Assembly (NCBI GenBank): GCA_041158165.1
Contig: JBEBBW010000021.1
Coordinates: forward strand, 1 to 28,753
DNA length: 28,753 nucleotides
Reading direction: 5' to 3'
From: TMED14 sp041158165
GTDB lineage: Bacteria; Bacteroidota; Bacteroidia; Flavobacteriales; Schleiferiaceae
How positions within the stretch are numbered: the first letter of the stretch is position 1; each line of letters starts with the position of its first letter. The position numbers and the translations under genes were made by a program. Below are positions 6,542 through 14,599 of this stretch, one piece after another. The notes below the pieces were generated by a model that was given only the letters and a program-made list of their open reading frames with translations, did not search any database and was not told the origin of the DNA.

Positions 6542-7816
6542 ATGCTTAGTCTATCCTTTATTCGAACGAATCCCGAGGCCGTCGTGGCGGCGCTCGCGAA
6601 GCGCAACCTCGACGTGAAGCCGGCCATTGAGGCCCTGCTCCGCCTGAACGAGGAACGCCGCCGAATTCAAACCGAAACCGAAACGATTCAGGCCGAAGCC
6701 AACCGCCTTGCGAAGGAGATTGGCGGACTGATGCGCGACGGCCGCAGTGCCGAGGCCGAAGCGGTGAAGGCACGGACCACCGAAATCAAGGCCAGCATCC
6801 AAGGGCTGGCGGGCGAACTCGAGCAACTTGAGGGGCAGGAACGCGAGCAACTGCTGCGGCTTCCCAACATGCCCCACGCGTCGGTAGCGGCCGGCAAGTC
6901 GGCCGAGGACAACGAAGTCGTTGCCGAATGGAGCCCCGAGTGGTCGCTGGCCGAGAACGCAGTGCCCCACTGGGAACTCACGGAGCGCTACAAACTGATT
7001 GATTTTGAGCGCGGCGTAAAAGTTACCGGTGCCGGTTTCCCCTTTTACACTGGCAAGGGCGCCCGCCTGCAGCGCGCCCTGATTCAGTTTTTCTTGGACC
7101 GCAACACCGAAGCGGGCTACCTGGAGGTACAGCCTCCGCACTTTGTGAACGCCGCGTCGGGCTACGGCACCGGCCAGCTGCCCGACAAAGACGGCCAGAT
7201 GTACCACATGGGCGAGGACCAGCTGTATGCGATTCCGACGGCCGAGGTTCCGGTTACCAACATGCTGCGCGACGAGATTCTGCCCGAGGCCGACCTGCCC
7301 GTGAAGTTGACGGCCTACAGCCCCTGCTTCCGCCGCGAGGCCGGCTCGTACGGCAAGGACGTGCGCGGCCTCAACCGCCTTCACCAGTTTGACAAAGTCG
7401 AGATTGTGTGCGTTGAGCACCCTTCGCGCTCCTACGATCGCCTTGAGGAGATGGTGGCCCACGTTGCGGGGCTGCTTCAGGCCCTGGAGTTGCCGTACCG
7501 GGTTCTTCGCCTGTGCGGCGGAGACATGGGCTTCACGTCGGCCCTGACCTACGACTTTGAGGTGTGGTCTGCGGCCCAAGAGCGCTGGCTCGAGGTGAGT
7601 TCCGTGAGCAACTTTGAGACGTTTCAGGCCAACCGCCTGATGCTGCGCTACCGCAGCGAGGCCGACGGCAAGCCGTACATGGCCCACACGCTCAACGGAT
7701 CGTCGCTGGCGCTTCCGCGCGTGGTGGCGGCACTGCTCGAAAACAACCAAACGCCTGAGGGCATTCGGATTCCGAAGGCGCTGGCGGCATACACCGGTTT
7801 TGAATGGATTCAGTAA
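6542..7816 (+). CDS. serS: Seryl-tRNA synthetase
   Basis: Charges tRNA-Ser with serine. The 424-residue class II synthetase has the N-terminal antiparallel coiled-coil arm (about residues 28-105), which contacts the tRNA long variable arm. The catalytic core follows: GTGQLPDKDGQMY, motif 2 FRREAGSYGKDVRGLNRLHQ (residues 263-282), SSVSNFETFQANR, and motif 3 NGSSLALPRVVAALLENNQ near the C-terminus. I chose the ATG at 6542 (MLSLSFIRTNPE), where SerRS proteins normally begin, not an in-frame ATG at 6524 that lies inside the promoter. Its last 13 nt overlap the next gene, so it heads a five-gene unit. Confidence 0.97.
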   Translation: MLSLSFIRTNPEAVVAALAKRNLDVKPAIEALLRLNEERRRIQTETETIQAEANRLAKEIGGLMRDGRSAEAEAVKARTTEIKASIQGLAGELEQLEGQEREQLLRLPNMPHASVAAGKSAEDNEVVAEWSPEWSLAENAVPHWELTERYKLIDFERGVKVTGAGFPFYTGKGARLQRALIQFFLDRNTEAGYLEVQPPHFVNAASGYGTGQLPDKDGQMYHMGEDQLYAIPTAEVPVTNMLRDEILPEADLPVKLTAYSPCFRREAGSYGKDVRGLNRLHQFDKVEIVCVEHPSRSYDRLEEMVAHVAGLLQALELPYRVLRLCGGDMGFTSALTYDFEVWSAAQERWLEVSSVSNFETFQANRLMLRYRSEADGKPYMAHTLNGSSLALPRVVAALLENNQTPEGIRIPKALAAYTGFEWIQ

Positions 7817-8358
7817 AGCATCTTGGCCTGGCCCTGCTCGGCGCCCTTGCGTTGGCAAGCTGCGGTCGGCGCGGACCCCTCGGCGACGAGATTAGCGCAC
7901 TGCGCACCACCGTGGATTCGTCGTATGAGGTGCTGCAAGCCCTTGACAGCGCCGAGTTCATGACGGCATTTAACCGTATGGAGCGCCATATCGACGTGGC
8001 TAAAACGAAGACCTACGACGCGAGCCGCGACGCCATCTTTCGGGTGGATTTTGACTGGCTGCGCAACAGCCATCGGGCCCTTTTCAAGTTTGAAACGCTT
8101 CGCCGCGGAGAACGCTGGGACGGTCAGCTTGTGGCGTCACGCAACCAACTGGACGCGCTGCACCACGACTGGTCCAACCGCTTGATTTCAGAGGATTCAG
8201 TGCGCATTGCGCTCGAAGAAGAGAAGAATGCCGTGCTGCCGCTGCTGGCCACGCTGCACACGCGCTTGGATGAGGTGCGCTACGTGCTCGGTCAAAACGA
8301 CAGCCTGGATGTGCATTTTCAAACGCTTTGGGACACCTGGGATTCCGCGGGTAAGTAA
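7804..8358 (+). CDS. Small predicted lipoprotein, function unknown
   Basis: A 184-residue protein with a lipoprotein signal: hydrophobic segment LGLALLGALALASC with the lipobox Cys at residue 20. The mature part is charged and predicted mostly alpha-helical (DEISALRTTVDSSYEVLQAL, then repeated amphipathic stretches), with no catalytic motif I recognise. It starts inside the serS 3' end (13-nt overlap) and stops 3 nt before the DUF4286 gene, so it is translationally linked to both. It is probably an outer- or inner-membrane-anchored periplasmic protein. The start is fixed by the overlap, because no other ATG precedes the signal segment. Confidence 0.75.
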   Translation: MDSVKHLGLALLGALALASCGRRGPLGDEISALRTTVDSSYEVLQALDSAEFMTAFNRMERHIDVAKTKTYDASRDAIFRVDFDWLRNSHRALFKFETLRRGERWDGQLVASRNQLDALHHDWSNRLISEDSVRIALEEEKNAVLPLLATLHTRLDEVRYVLGQNDSLDVHFQTLWDTWDSAGK

Positions 8359-8361
8359 GCC

Positions 8362-8697
8362 ATGTATACCTACAACGTGACGATCAGCGTAGACGACTCC
8401 GTGCACGAGGCATGGGTGGCGTGGATGCGCGACGAACACATGCCCGAAGTGCTCGCGACCGGAATGTTCGTCGATGCCACCCTGCATCAGGTGATGGTGG
8501 ACGGCGACAGCGGCGCGACGTATGCCGCACAGTACCGATTCAAGGATCCCGAAGATTTGCAGCTATACCAGCAGCTTCACGCGCCGGGGCTCCAGGCCAA
8601 GTCGGCTGCGAAGTTTGGCCAAAAGGCGCTGGCGTTCCGCACCGTGCTGCGCACGGTCGACACGTTTCAGGGACCGGTGACTCCACCAACGCTCTGA
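8362..8697 (+). CDS. DUF4286 family protein
   Basis: A 111-residue soluble protein with no signal peptide. The opening MYTYNVTISVDDSVHEAWVA followed by WMRDEHMPEVLATGMF matches what I know of DUF4286, a small Bacteroidota-enriched family of the dimeric alpha-beta barrel type. No biochemical role is known to me. It lies 3 nt after the lipoprotein gene and 2 nt before the M16 gene, within the serS transcription unit. Confidence 0.82.
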   Translation: MYTYNVTISVDDSVHEAWVAWMRDEHMPEVLATGMFVDATLHQVMVDGDSGATYAAQYRFKDPEDLQLYQQLHAPGLQAKSAAKFGQKALAFRTVLRTVDTFQGPVTPPTL

Positions 8698-8699
8698 GC

Positions 8700-9950
8700 A
8701 TGGGATCGCCCGTACGCCCGGAATTTGTGGTTGCCACACTGCCCAACGGGCTGCGCTGGGTGCACCAGCCCACGGCGTCGCCGACGGGGCACATCGGCCT
8801 GCACCTGCGCGCGGGGTCGCGCGACGAGTCCCGCGATGACGAGGGCCTAGCCCACTTCACCGAACACCTCATTTTCAAGGGCACGGCCCGCCGCAAGGCG
8901 TTCCACGTGCTGAGCCGTTTGGAGGGCGTGGGCGGCGAGTTAAACGCCTACACGGGCAAGGAGGATACGCTGCTTTACGCCAGCTTTATGGTGGAGCACT
9001 ACCGCCGGGCCATGGACTTGCTGTTTGACATTGTGCAGCACGCGTCGATCCCCGAGCGCGAAGTACCCAAGGAGCGCGAGGTGATCCTCGACGAGATGGA
9101 CGGCTACAAAGACAATCCGTCGGAGGCCCTGTTCGACGAGTTTGACGCCCTGCTCTACCCCGACCACCCGTTGGGCATGAATATTTTGGGGCGCCGCGAG
9201 ACGGTGTCGCGTTTTGAGCGCGCCGACGTGCTGCGCTTCATTGGGGCCCTGTACCGGCCCGAGCATGCCGTGCTGAGTTCCGTGGGCGGAATTTCGGTAG
9301 CGCGTTTCGCGCGGCTCGCTGAGGAGTTTGGCGGAAGCTGGACCGCCCAAGGGTCAGCCCCAGAGCGCGCCGTGGCCCCCAAGCCGGCGCGGTTCAACGT
9401 GGATGCCGAGAAAGATATCAACCAAAGCCATTTGGTGCTGGGCGGCGAGGCCCCGACGGTCCACGACGACGACTACACGGCGGCGGTGCTGCTAAACAAC
9501 GTGCTGGGCGGACCGGCGATGAACAGCCGGCTGAACATGAACATTCGCGAGCGCCACGGCATCGCGTACCAGATTGAAAGCTTTATCAACGCCTACGCCG
9601 ACGGCGGCCACTGGGGCGTGTACGCGGGCACGGACCGCGAGACGGTCGACCGCGCCGAGCGCCTGATTCGCAAGGAGCTCGAGGCGCTTCGCCAGGGCCT
9701 GACGCACCGCGCGCTCGAGCAAGCCAAGCTGCAGCTTCTCGGCCAGATGGCGCTGGCCCAAGAGAGCGGCCAAGGCCTGATGACCGGACTGGGCAAGTCG
9801 CTGCTGGTGTACGACCGAATCGACCGATTTGACGAGCTGGTGGTTAAGGTCAACTCCCTTACCGTGGACCAGCTTCGGGCGGTTGCTGAGCGCATGTTCC
9901 GCCCCGACGGCATCAGCCGGCTGCGCTATATTGGTACTGCCGCCGACTGA
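8700..9950 (+). CDS. M16 zinc metallopeptidase, cytoplasmic type
   Basis: A 416-residue processing-peptidase-like protein. HFTEH is at residues 52-56 and the third zinc ligand in EREVILDEM (E132, 76 residues after the motif). The second half has the expected non-zinc lobe (NVLGGPAMNSRLNMNIRERH, then GIAYQIESF). There is no signal peptide, so unlike the pair at 2252-5608 this enzyme probably acts in the cytoplasm, as in the YmxG/PqqL-like MPP-beta family. I chose the ATG at 8700 because it follows the DUF4286 stop by 2 nt and gives the standard family N-terminus (FVVATLPNGLRW). Adjacency to an O-methyltransferase gene is, as far as I recall, common in Bacteroidota. Confidence 0.93.
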   Translation: MGSPVRPEFVVATLPNGLRWVHQPTASPTGHIGLHLRAGSRDESRDDEGLAHFTEHLIFKGTARRKAFHVLSRLEGVGGELNAYTGKEDTLLYASFMVEHYRRAMDLLFDIVQHASIPEREVPKEREVILDEMDGYKDNPSEALFDEFDALLYPDHPLGMNILGRRETVSRFERADVLRFIGALYRPEHAVLSSVGGISVARFARLAEEFGGSWTAQGSAPERAVAPKPARFNVDAEKDINQSHLVLGGEAPTVHDDDYTAAVLLNNVLGGPAMNSRLNMNIRERHGIAYQIESFINAYADGGHWGVYAGTDRETVDRAERLIRKELEALRQGLTHRALEQAKLQLLGQMALAQESGQGLMTGLGKSLLVYDRIDRFDELVVKVNSLTVDQLRAVAERMFRPDGISRLRYIGTAAD

Positions 9951-9965
9951 TTCGACGCCAAGCCC

Positions 9966-10607
9966 ATGGAATTTTTACCTCCCGAAATCGACGACTACGC
10001 GGGCCAGTTTACGGCTGCCCCCTCGCCCCTCTTGGTGCGCATTGAGCGCGAAACCTGGCAGCAGGTGCTGATGCCGCGCATGTGCAGCGGGCACCAGCAA
10101 GGCCGCTTTTTGAGCTTGATTAGCCAGCTGCTGCGTCCGCGGCGCGTGCTCGAGGTCGGAACCTACACGGGGTATTCCGCCCTTTGCCTGGCCGAAGGCC
10201 TTGCGTCAGACGGCCGATTGTATACGGTGGACGTGAATGCGGAGCTCGAAACCCGGGTGCGCGGGTACTTTGCCGATTCGCCCTGGAACGACCAACTCGA
10301 TTTTAGGGTGGGCGACGCGCGCACGCTGATTCCGCAGCTCGACGAGACCTGGGATCTGGTCTTTTTGGACGCCGACAAAGAGAACTACCTCGCCTACTAC
10401 GAGATGGTGGTCGACCGGGTGCGTCCGGGCGGACTCATTTTGGCCGACAACGTGCTGTGGAGCGGCAAGGTCGCCGACCCGAGCGTGCACGACCACGAGA
10501 CCGACGCGTTGCGCGCCTACAACGCCCATGTGGCGGCCGATCCGCGCGTGGAACATCAGCTGCTGCCGTTCCGAGACGGGGTGATGGTGGCGCGGAAGCT
10601 CTGTTAG
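9966..10607 (+). CDS. SAM-dependent O-methyltransferase, COMT-like (Methyltransf_3)
   Basis: A 213-residue class I methyltransferase. Motif I is VLEVGTYTGYSAL (residues 61-73), followed by an acidic ribose-binding position (VDVNAE). The metal-binding residues are visible as FLDADKENY (D135, D137) and LADNVLW (D161, N162), as in catechol and caffeoyl-CoA O-methyltransferases and the bacterial tRNA hydroxyuridine methyltransferase TrmR. The substrate may be a small catechol-type molecule or tRNA wobble hydroxyuridine; the sequence alone does not decide. It is the last gene of the serS unit, and its TAG stop codon is formed by the first junction of an octamer repeat array. Confidence 0.9.
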   Translation: MEFLPPEIDDYAGQFTAAPSPLLVRIERETWQQVLMPRMCSGHQQGRFLSLISQLLRPRRVLEVGTYTGYSALCLAEGLASDGRLYTVDVNAELETRVRGYFADSPWNDQLDFRVGDARTLIPQLDETWDLVFLDADKENYLAYYEMVVDRVRPGGLILADNVLWSGKVADPSVHDHETDALRAYNAHVAADPRVEHQLLPFRDGVMVARKLC

Positions 10608-10638
10608 CTGGTTGGCTGGTTAGCTGGTTGGCTAGTTG
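10607..10638 (+). repeat. Octamer tandem array, 4 units, at the methyltransferase stop codon
   Basis: Units GCTGGTTG, GCTGGTTA, GCTGGTTG, GCTAGTTG. The stop codon TAG (10605-10607) is made of the TA ending the preceding octamer-phase and the first G of the array. The array fills nearly all of the 39 bp between the convergent methyltransferase and kdsB genes; I see no hairpin terminator there. Confidence 0.9.
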
Positions 10639-10646
10639 GCCATTCA

Positions 10647-11366
10647 CTAGTTGCCCGTAGCCATCAACCCCCTCACGTACTCGAGGTCCTCAGGGCTGTC
10701 GACGCCGATGCCGGCGGCGGCCACTTCGGCGCTGTAGATGGGGAATCCGGATTCGTGCCAGCGAAGCTGCTCGAGGCGCTCGCGGACTTCGCCGGGGGTG
10801 GGCTGCAGGGCGACGAGCTGGGGCAGTACGTCGGCGCGGAATCCGTACATACCGACATGGCGCCAGGCCTGGATGCTGCAGCACTCGGGGCTGCGGCTAA
10901 AACTCGTGCACAGGCCGTCGGGCAGGCGAAGCACAAAGCAGTTGTTGGGCGACATTAGGTCGGCCGCGCGGGCGGGCGTAACGAGGGTTCCGATGCGCAC
11001 CTCGGGGCGGCGCATGAGGCGCACGAGGGTCTCGAGGTCGTGGGCTTGAACGAGCGGCTCGTCGCCTTGCACATTGAGGACGATGTCGGGGCGCGGACCC
11101 TCCCAGTGGGCAAAGACTTCGGCGGCGCGGGCGGTTCCGTTGGGGCAGTCGGGCGAGGTCATGCGCACCCGTCCGCCAAACGAAAACACGGCGTCGGCGA
11201 TGCGGGCGTCGTCGGTGGCCACCACGGCGGGAAGCACGGCCGAAACCCGTTCCCAAACGTGCTGAATCATGGGCTTGCCGGCGATAAGGGCCAAGGGCTT
11301 GCCGGGAAGCCGCGTGCTGGCGTAGCGCGCGGGAATGACGGCGAGGACCTCGGGGGCGTCGAGCAT
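10647..11366 (-). CDS. kdsB: 3-deoxy-manno-octulosonate cytidylyltransferase (CMP-Kdo synthetase)
   Basis: Activates Kdo with CTP to CMP-Kdo for the LPS inner core. The 239-residue protein begins with the CTP-binding signature VIPARYASTRLPGKPLA (residues 10-26) and continues with IQHVWERV, LNVQGDEPLV and the C-terminal GIDSPEDLEYV-like GVDSPEDLEYVR, all typical of KdsB. It starts 3 nt after the rmlB stop and is the last gene of a three-gene minus-strand unit. It ends ...MATGN-stop, where AACTAG is repeat-like sequence. The acceptor enzyme, Kdo transferase, is encoded at 19912. Confidence 0.95.
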   Translation of the reverse strand: MLDAPEVLAVIPARYASTRLPGKPLALIAGKPMIQHVWERVSAVLPAVVATDDARIADAVFSFGGRVRMTSPDCPNGTARAAEVFAHWEGPRPDIVLNVQGDEPLVQAHDLETLVRLMRRPEVRIGTLVTPARAADLMSPNNCFVLRLPDGLCTSFSRSPECCSIQAWRHVGMYGFRADVLPQLVALQPTPGEVRERLEQLRWHESGFPIYSAEVAAAGIGVDSPEDLEYVRGLMATGN

Positions 11367-11369
11367 GCC

Positions 11370-12419
11370 TTAGGCGCCGTACTGGGCGCTGTAGTAGTCC
11401 ATGTAGGCGCCGCTGGTGACGTTGCGCAGCCAGGTCTCGTTGCTGAGGTACCAGTCGACGGTGGCGCTCAGGCCCTCTTCGAAGGTCACCGAAGGCTTCC
11501 AACCGAGCTCGCGGTGGATCTTGGTCGCGTCGATGGCGTAGCGCTTATCGTGGCCCGGACGGTCCTTGACAAAGGTGATCAGCTGGGCGCTGTCGCCCTC
11601 GGGGCGTCCAAGTTTGGCGTCCATGGCGCGGCACAGCAGGTGAACGAGGTCGATGTTTTGCCACTCGTTCCAGCCGCCGATGCAGTAGGTTTCGCCGTTC
11701 TTGCCGTCGCGGTACACGGTGTCGATCGCAATGGCGTGGTCGATGACGTAGAGCCAGTCGCGGGTGTACTTGCCGTCGCCGTAGACCGGCAGGGGCTTGC
11801 GCTCGATGATGTTGTGGATCATGAGCGGAATCAGCTTCTCAGGGAAGTGGTTGGGCCCGTAGTTGTTGGAGCAGTTCGAGAGCACCACCGGAAGCCCGTA
11901 GGTTTCGTGGTAGGCGCGCACAAAGTGGTCGCTGCTGGCCTTTGAGGCGCTGTAGGGGCTGTTGGGGCTGTAGGGCGTCTCTTCGGTGAAGAAGCCTTCG
12001 GCGCCAAGGGCTCCGAACACCTCGTCGGTCGAGATGTGGTAGAAGCGCTTGCCCTCCATGGCGCCGGCCCAGGTGCTGCGGGCGGCGTTGAGCAGGTTGA
12101 CGGTGCCGATCACGTTGGTTTCGACAAACGCGAGGGGGTCGCTGATGGAGCGGTCTACGTGGCTCTCGGCGGCAAGGTGGACCACGCCGTCGGGCTGGTA
12201 GCGGTCAAAGAGGTCGTTAACGGCCAGGGCGTCGCGGATGTCGACGCGCTCAAAGCGGTAGTTCGCGGCCTCGGCCACGTCGGCCAGGTTTTCGAGGTTG
12301 CCGGCGTAGGTCAGGGCGTCGACGTTGACAATCGTGTCCTGAGGGTAGCGCTGAACGAAGCGGCGAACGACGTGCGAGCCGATGAATCCGGCTCCGCCGG
12401 TGATAAAAATCGTAGCCAT
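11370..12419 (-). CDS. rfbB: dTDP-glucose 4,6-dehydratase
   Basis: Makes dTDP-4-keto-6-deoxyglucose, precursor of dTDP-rhamnose and other 6-deoxy sugars. The 349-residue extended short-chain dehydrogenase has the NAD motif GGAGFIGS (residues 8-15), the catalytic triplet TDE (131-133) in HISTDEVFG, and YSASK (Y156, K160). The C-terminal GHDKRYAIDATKI is also characteristic. An upstream in-frame ATG at 12536 exists, but the start at 12419 gives the standard N-terminus and forms a TAATG stop/start overlap with the T9SS cargo gene, indicating translational coupling. No rmlA, rmlC or rmlD is in the window. Confidence 0.95.
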   Translation of the reverse strand: MATIFITGGAGFIGSHVVRRFVQRYPQDTIVNVDALTYAGNLENLADVAEAANYRFERVDIRDALAVNDLFDRYQPDGVVHLAAESHVDRSISDPLAFVETNVIGTVNLLNAARSTWAGAMEGKRFYHISTDEVFGALGAEGFFTEETPYSPNSPYSASKASSDHFVRAYHETYGLPVVLSNCSNNYGPNHFPEKLIPLMIHNIIERKPLPVYGDGKYTRDWLYVIDHAIAIDTVYRDGKNGETYCIGGWNEWQNIDLVHLLCRAMDAKLGRPEGDSAQLITFVKDRPGHDKRYAIDATKIHRELGWKPSVTFEEGLSATVDWYLSNETWLRNVTSGAYMDYYSAQYGA

Positions 12420-14512
12420 TAGGGGGCGATGATGAGGGTTTGGCGGTGCAAAATTACGGCTTCCGCCTGGTCCCCGGCCTCGTGCCAGAAGCCGATTCGT
12501 ACCCAATATGTTCCGCGCGGAAGGTGCCCCAGCCACGCATAAACCTCGTTGCGGCCGGCGCGCACCTGGGCGTGGGCCAACTCGACGACGGCTCCGCTGG
12601 CGTCAACAACCTCAAAATCAATGATTCCCTTGCCTGGCGCGTCGATGAGCGCGAAGACCTCGCTCTGGGCGGGGTTCGGGAAAAGCAATGGGGCCGGCGC
12701 GTCGGTCATCGGCAAAACGACGGAGGCATCGTAGCTGCAGCCTCGGGAATCGGTCACCCTCACGCTTAAAGTGTCGCCGCCGCAGGCCGTGCCGCTTTGG
12801 GCTGTGGTGCTGCCGTCGCTCCACGCGTAGGTAAACGGACCAAGACCGGCGGGCGTGGCCTCGGCGAAGCGCTCGCAGCCTTGACCTCCGGTTAGCAGCT
12901 GCACGCTGAGGGCCGTGGAGTCGGGCGACTGGAGCAAGTGCATCCAGGTGCCGTTGCCGCCGTTGCCCAAGGCATAAAATCCGGCGAGCCACGCTTGGCC
13001 GGGGGTGCTGTAGTCTTGCTGGATGCCGAAGTAGTCGCCCCAGCGCTCGGCTCCGCCCAACTTGCTCACGTTGCCAAGGCCGGACTTCAGCGGAACGACG
13101 CTGCTGTAGCTGCCGTCGTTGCCGTAGTAGACCGCGGAGTAGCCCGCGAAGTTGCTGGGCGACACGTGGTTAAATCCGATAAGAAGTTCGCCGTCACAGC
13201 CCTCGTTGCCAATCCAGGTGAGGTTGGGGTAGCCAAAGTAGCGCACCGGGTCGCCGATGACGTGGCCCAGCAAGGTGTCGGGCTGGTCGGGCGTCGGTAT
13301 GATGCCGTGGTAAATCGCGGACCGCTGGGTGGCGAAATCGCGCGTAGTGCTGACCAGATGCACGCTGCCGTCGGGCAGTTCCTGGGCACCCAGCCAGCGG
13401 CCGTCGTTGGTCTGCAGGCCCTTAGTGGGGTCGGCGACGGGCGTGGAGGGTTGGCGACCGTTGGGCGGAAGCCCGTAGGGTTGGCTCGCGCGCAGCACGT
13501 GGATGCCGTAGGAATGGGTTCCGCCCACCGCGCTGTCGGCGCGCGTCAGGAAGAAGACGGTGTCGTTCTGGGCGTCGAAGTTGCGGTTGCTGGCCCACAT
13601 GGGCTTGGACGTGTAGCCGTCCCAGCCGGTGACTGCGACGAGGTTGCGAATCCAGCGGCCGTTGGTGGCGAATCCATGGTGCAGCTCGGCGGGCAGCGTC
13701 GTGGCGCCCGCGTAGCCGGCGGCCTTGTCCATTTCCCAGATTACGGTTCCGTCAAAACCCACCTGCCAGCTCACGCCCGGAATGATCAGGTTGATCGACA
13801 TGACCAGCTTGTCGTCGGTGAAGGCCATCGACGGAAAGTCGCTCCAGCGGTTGTTGTTGAGCGGATTCCCCGGCAGCGTGTAGGTATTCCAGCCTGCATT
13901 GGGGTCCTTGGTCTGGCTGAAGCAGACCACGATTTGGCTCGTAGACGGCGTGTTGCCGACGAAAAACAGCAGCACCCAGCGCTCGGCAACGGGGTCGTAG
14001 AGCAGGCGCGGGTCGCTGGAGCTCGCCGACGTTTGCACGCCCGAGGCGGCGATGAGCGGAATAAACTGCTGCGGAAAAAGAAAGGTATCCGTCCGGAGGT
14101 CCCAGCCCCAAATCACGCTGTTGACGGCGGTCAGCACGACGGAATCACCGTAGGCTATGGTGTTGTCGTTGGGGGTTCCGCCCGGAATCGGAACCTGGGA
14201 GCCGTTGATGGTGAAGACGCGCTTCATGCTCAGGTCGCCGCGAACGATCGGGTCGGCGGCCAGGGTTTTGTGGGCCGGCACAGGGTCGGCGTCGGCAGCC
14301 ATGCCAAATCGCTGGGCGTATTCGGCCTTGAGGGCGTTGAGTTGGGCGGACTTAGAAAACGCGTCGGGCGCCTCGAGGTGGGTCACGCGCAGGTCCAGCA
14401 CGGGCTCGACCTGGTCTATGCGGAATTGCTTGGTGCGCGGAATGTCAAACGATAAAGGCTGCGCCAGGGCCGGCAAGGCCGCCAGCAGGCAGAGGACGAG
14501 GAGGTGTCGCAT
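12419..14512 (-). CDS. Secreted protein with T9SS-type C-terminal sorting domain
   Basis: A 697-residue protein with a clear signal peptide (MRHLLVLCLLAALPALAQ). The large central part (about 50-540) is Gly/Trp/Asn-rich, probably a beta-structured surface domain that I cannot assign to a family. Around 560-605 lies a SprB/PKD-like repeat (PFTYAWSDGSTTAQSG ... VTDSRGC). The last 80 or so residues begin PLLFPNPAQSEV and resemble a type A sorting domain for export by the type IX system and attachment to surface LPS, ending RQTLIIAP. It is the first gene of a unit with rfbB (1-nt TAATG overlap) and kdsB. A -7-like TACCTTGG lies 4 nt before its ATG. Confidence 0.85.
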   Translation of the reverse strand: MRHLLVLCLLAALPALAQPLSFDIPRTKQFRIDQVEPVLDLRVTHLEAPDAFSKSAQLNALKAEYAQRFGMAADADPVPAHKTLAADPIVRGDLSMKRVFTINGSQVPIPGGTPNDNTIAYGDSVVLTAVNSVIWGWDLRTDTFLFPQQFIPLIAASGVQTSASSSDPRLLYDPVAERWVLLFFVGNTPSTSQIVVCFSQTKDPNAGWNTYTLPGNPLNNNRWSDFPSMAFTDDKLVMSINLIIPGVSWQVGFDGTVIWEMDKAAGYAGATTLPAELHHGFATNGRWIRNLVAVTGWDGYTSKPMWASNRNFDAQNDTVFFLTRADSAVGGTHSYGIHVLRASQPYGLPPNGRQPSTPVADPTKGLQTNDGRWLGAQELPDGSVHLVSTTRDFATQRSAIYHGIIPTPDQPDTLLGHVIGDPVRYFGYPNLTWIGNEGCDGELLIGFNHVSPSNFAGYSAVYYGNDGSYSSVVPLKSGLGNVSKLGGAERWGDYFGIQQDYSTPGQAWLAGFYALGNGGNGTWMHLLQSPDSTALSVQLLTGGQGCERFAEATPAGLGPFTYAWSDGSTTAQSGTACGGDTLSVRVTDSRGCSYDASVVLPMTDAPAPLLFPNPAQSEVFALIDAPGKGIIDFEVVDASGAVVELAHAQVRAGRNEVYAWLGHLPRGTYWVRIGFWHEAGDQAEAVILHRQTLIIAP

Positions 14513-14516
14513 ACCT

Positions 14517-14524
14517 CCAAGGTA
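14517..14524 (-). promoter_or_regulatory. -7-like element of the T9SS cargo-rfbB-kdsB unit
   Basis: TACCTTGG on the minus strand, one mismatch to TAnnTTTG, separated from the ATG at 14512 by AGGT. The GGAGG overlapping it is too close to the ATG to be a normal Shine-Dalgarno site, so a leaderless start is more likely. Confidence 0.45.
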
Positions 14525-14599
14525 CGGCGGGACGGAATTTTATTAAATCCGGTTATACCCGAACGCCTTGATTTGATTGATTGACCCCAACGAGCTAAC

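Noticed and set aside
6551..7858. 435-codon minus-strand open frame opposite serS
   Set aside because: It mirrors serS almost exactly, lacks any domain and has biased His/Arg/Val composition; serS is certain.
10608..10646. Intrinsic terminator between the methyltransferase and kdsB
   Set aside because: No GC-rich hairpin with a U-tract could be found; only the octamer array fills this 39-bp gap.
12938..14455. 505-codon plus-strand open frame opposite the T9SS cargo gene
   Set aside because: Val/Gly/Ala/His-rich shadow frame without motifs, whereas the minus-strand protein has a signal peptide and a sorting domain.
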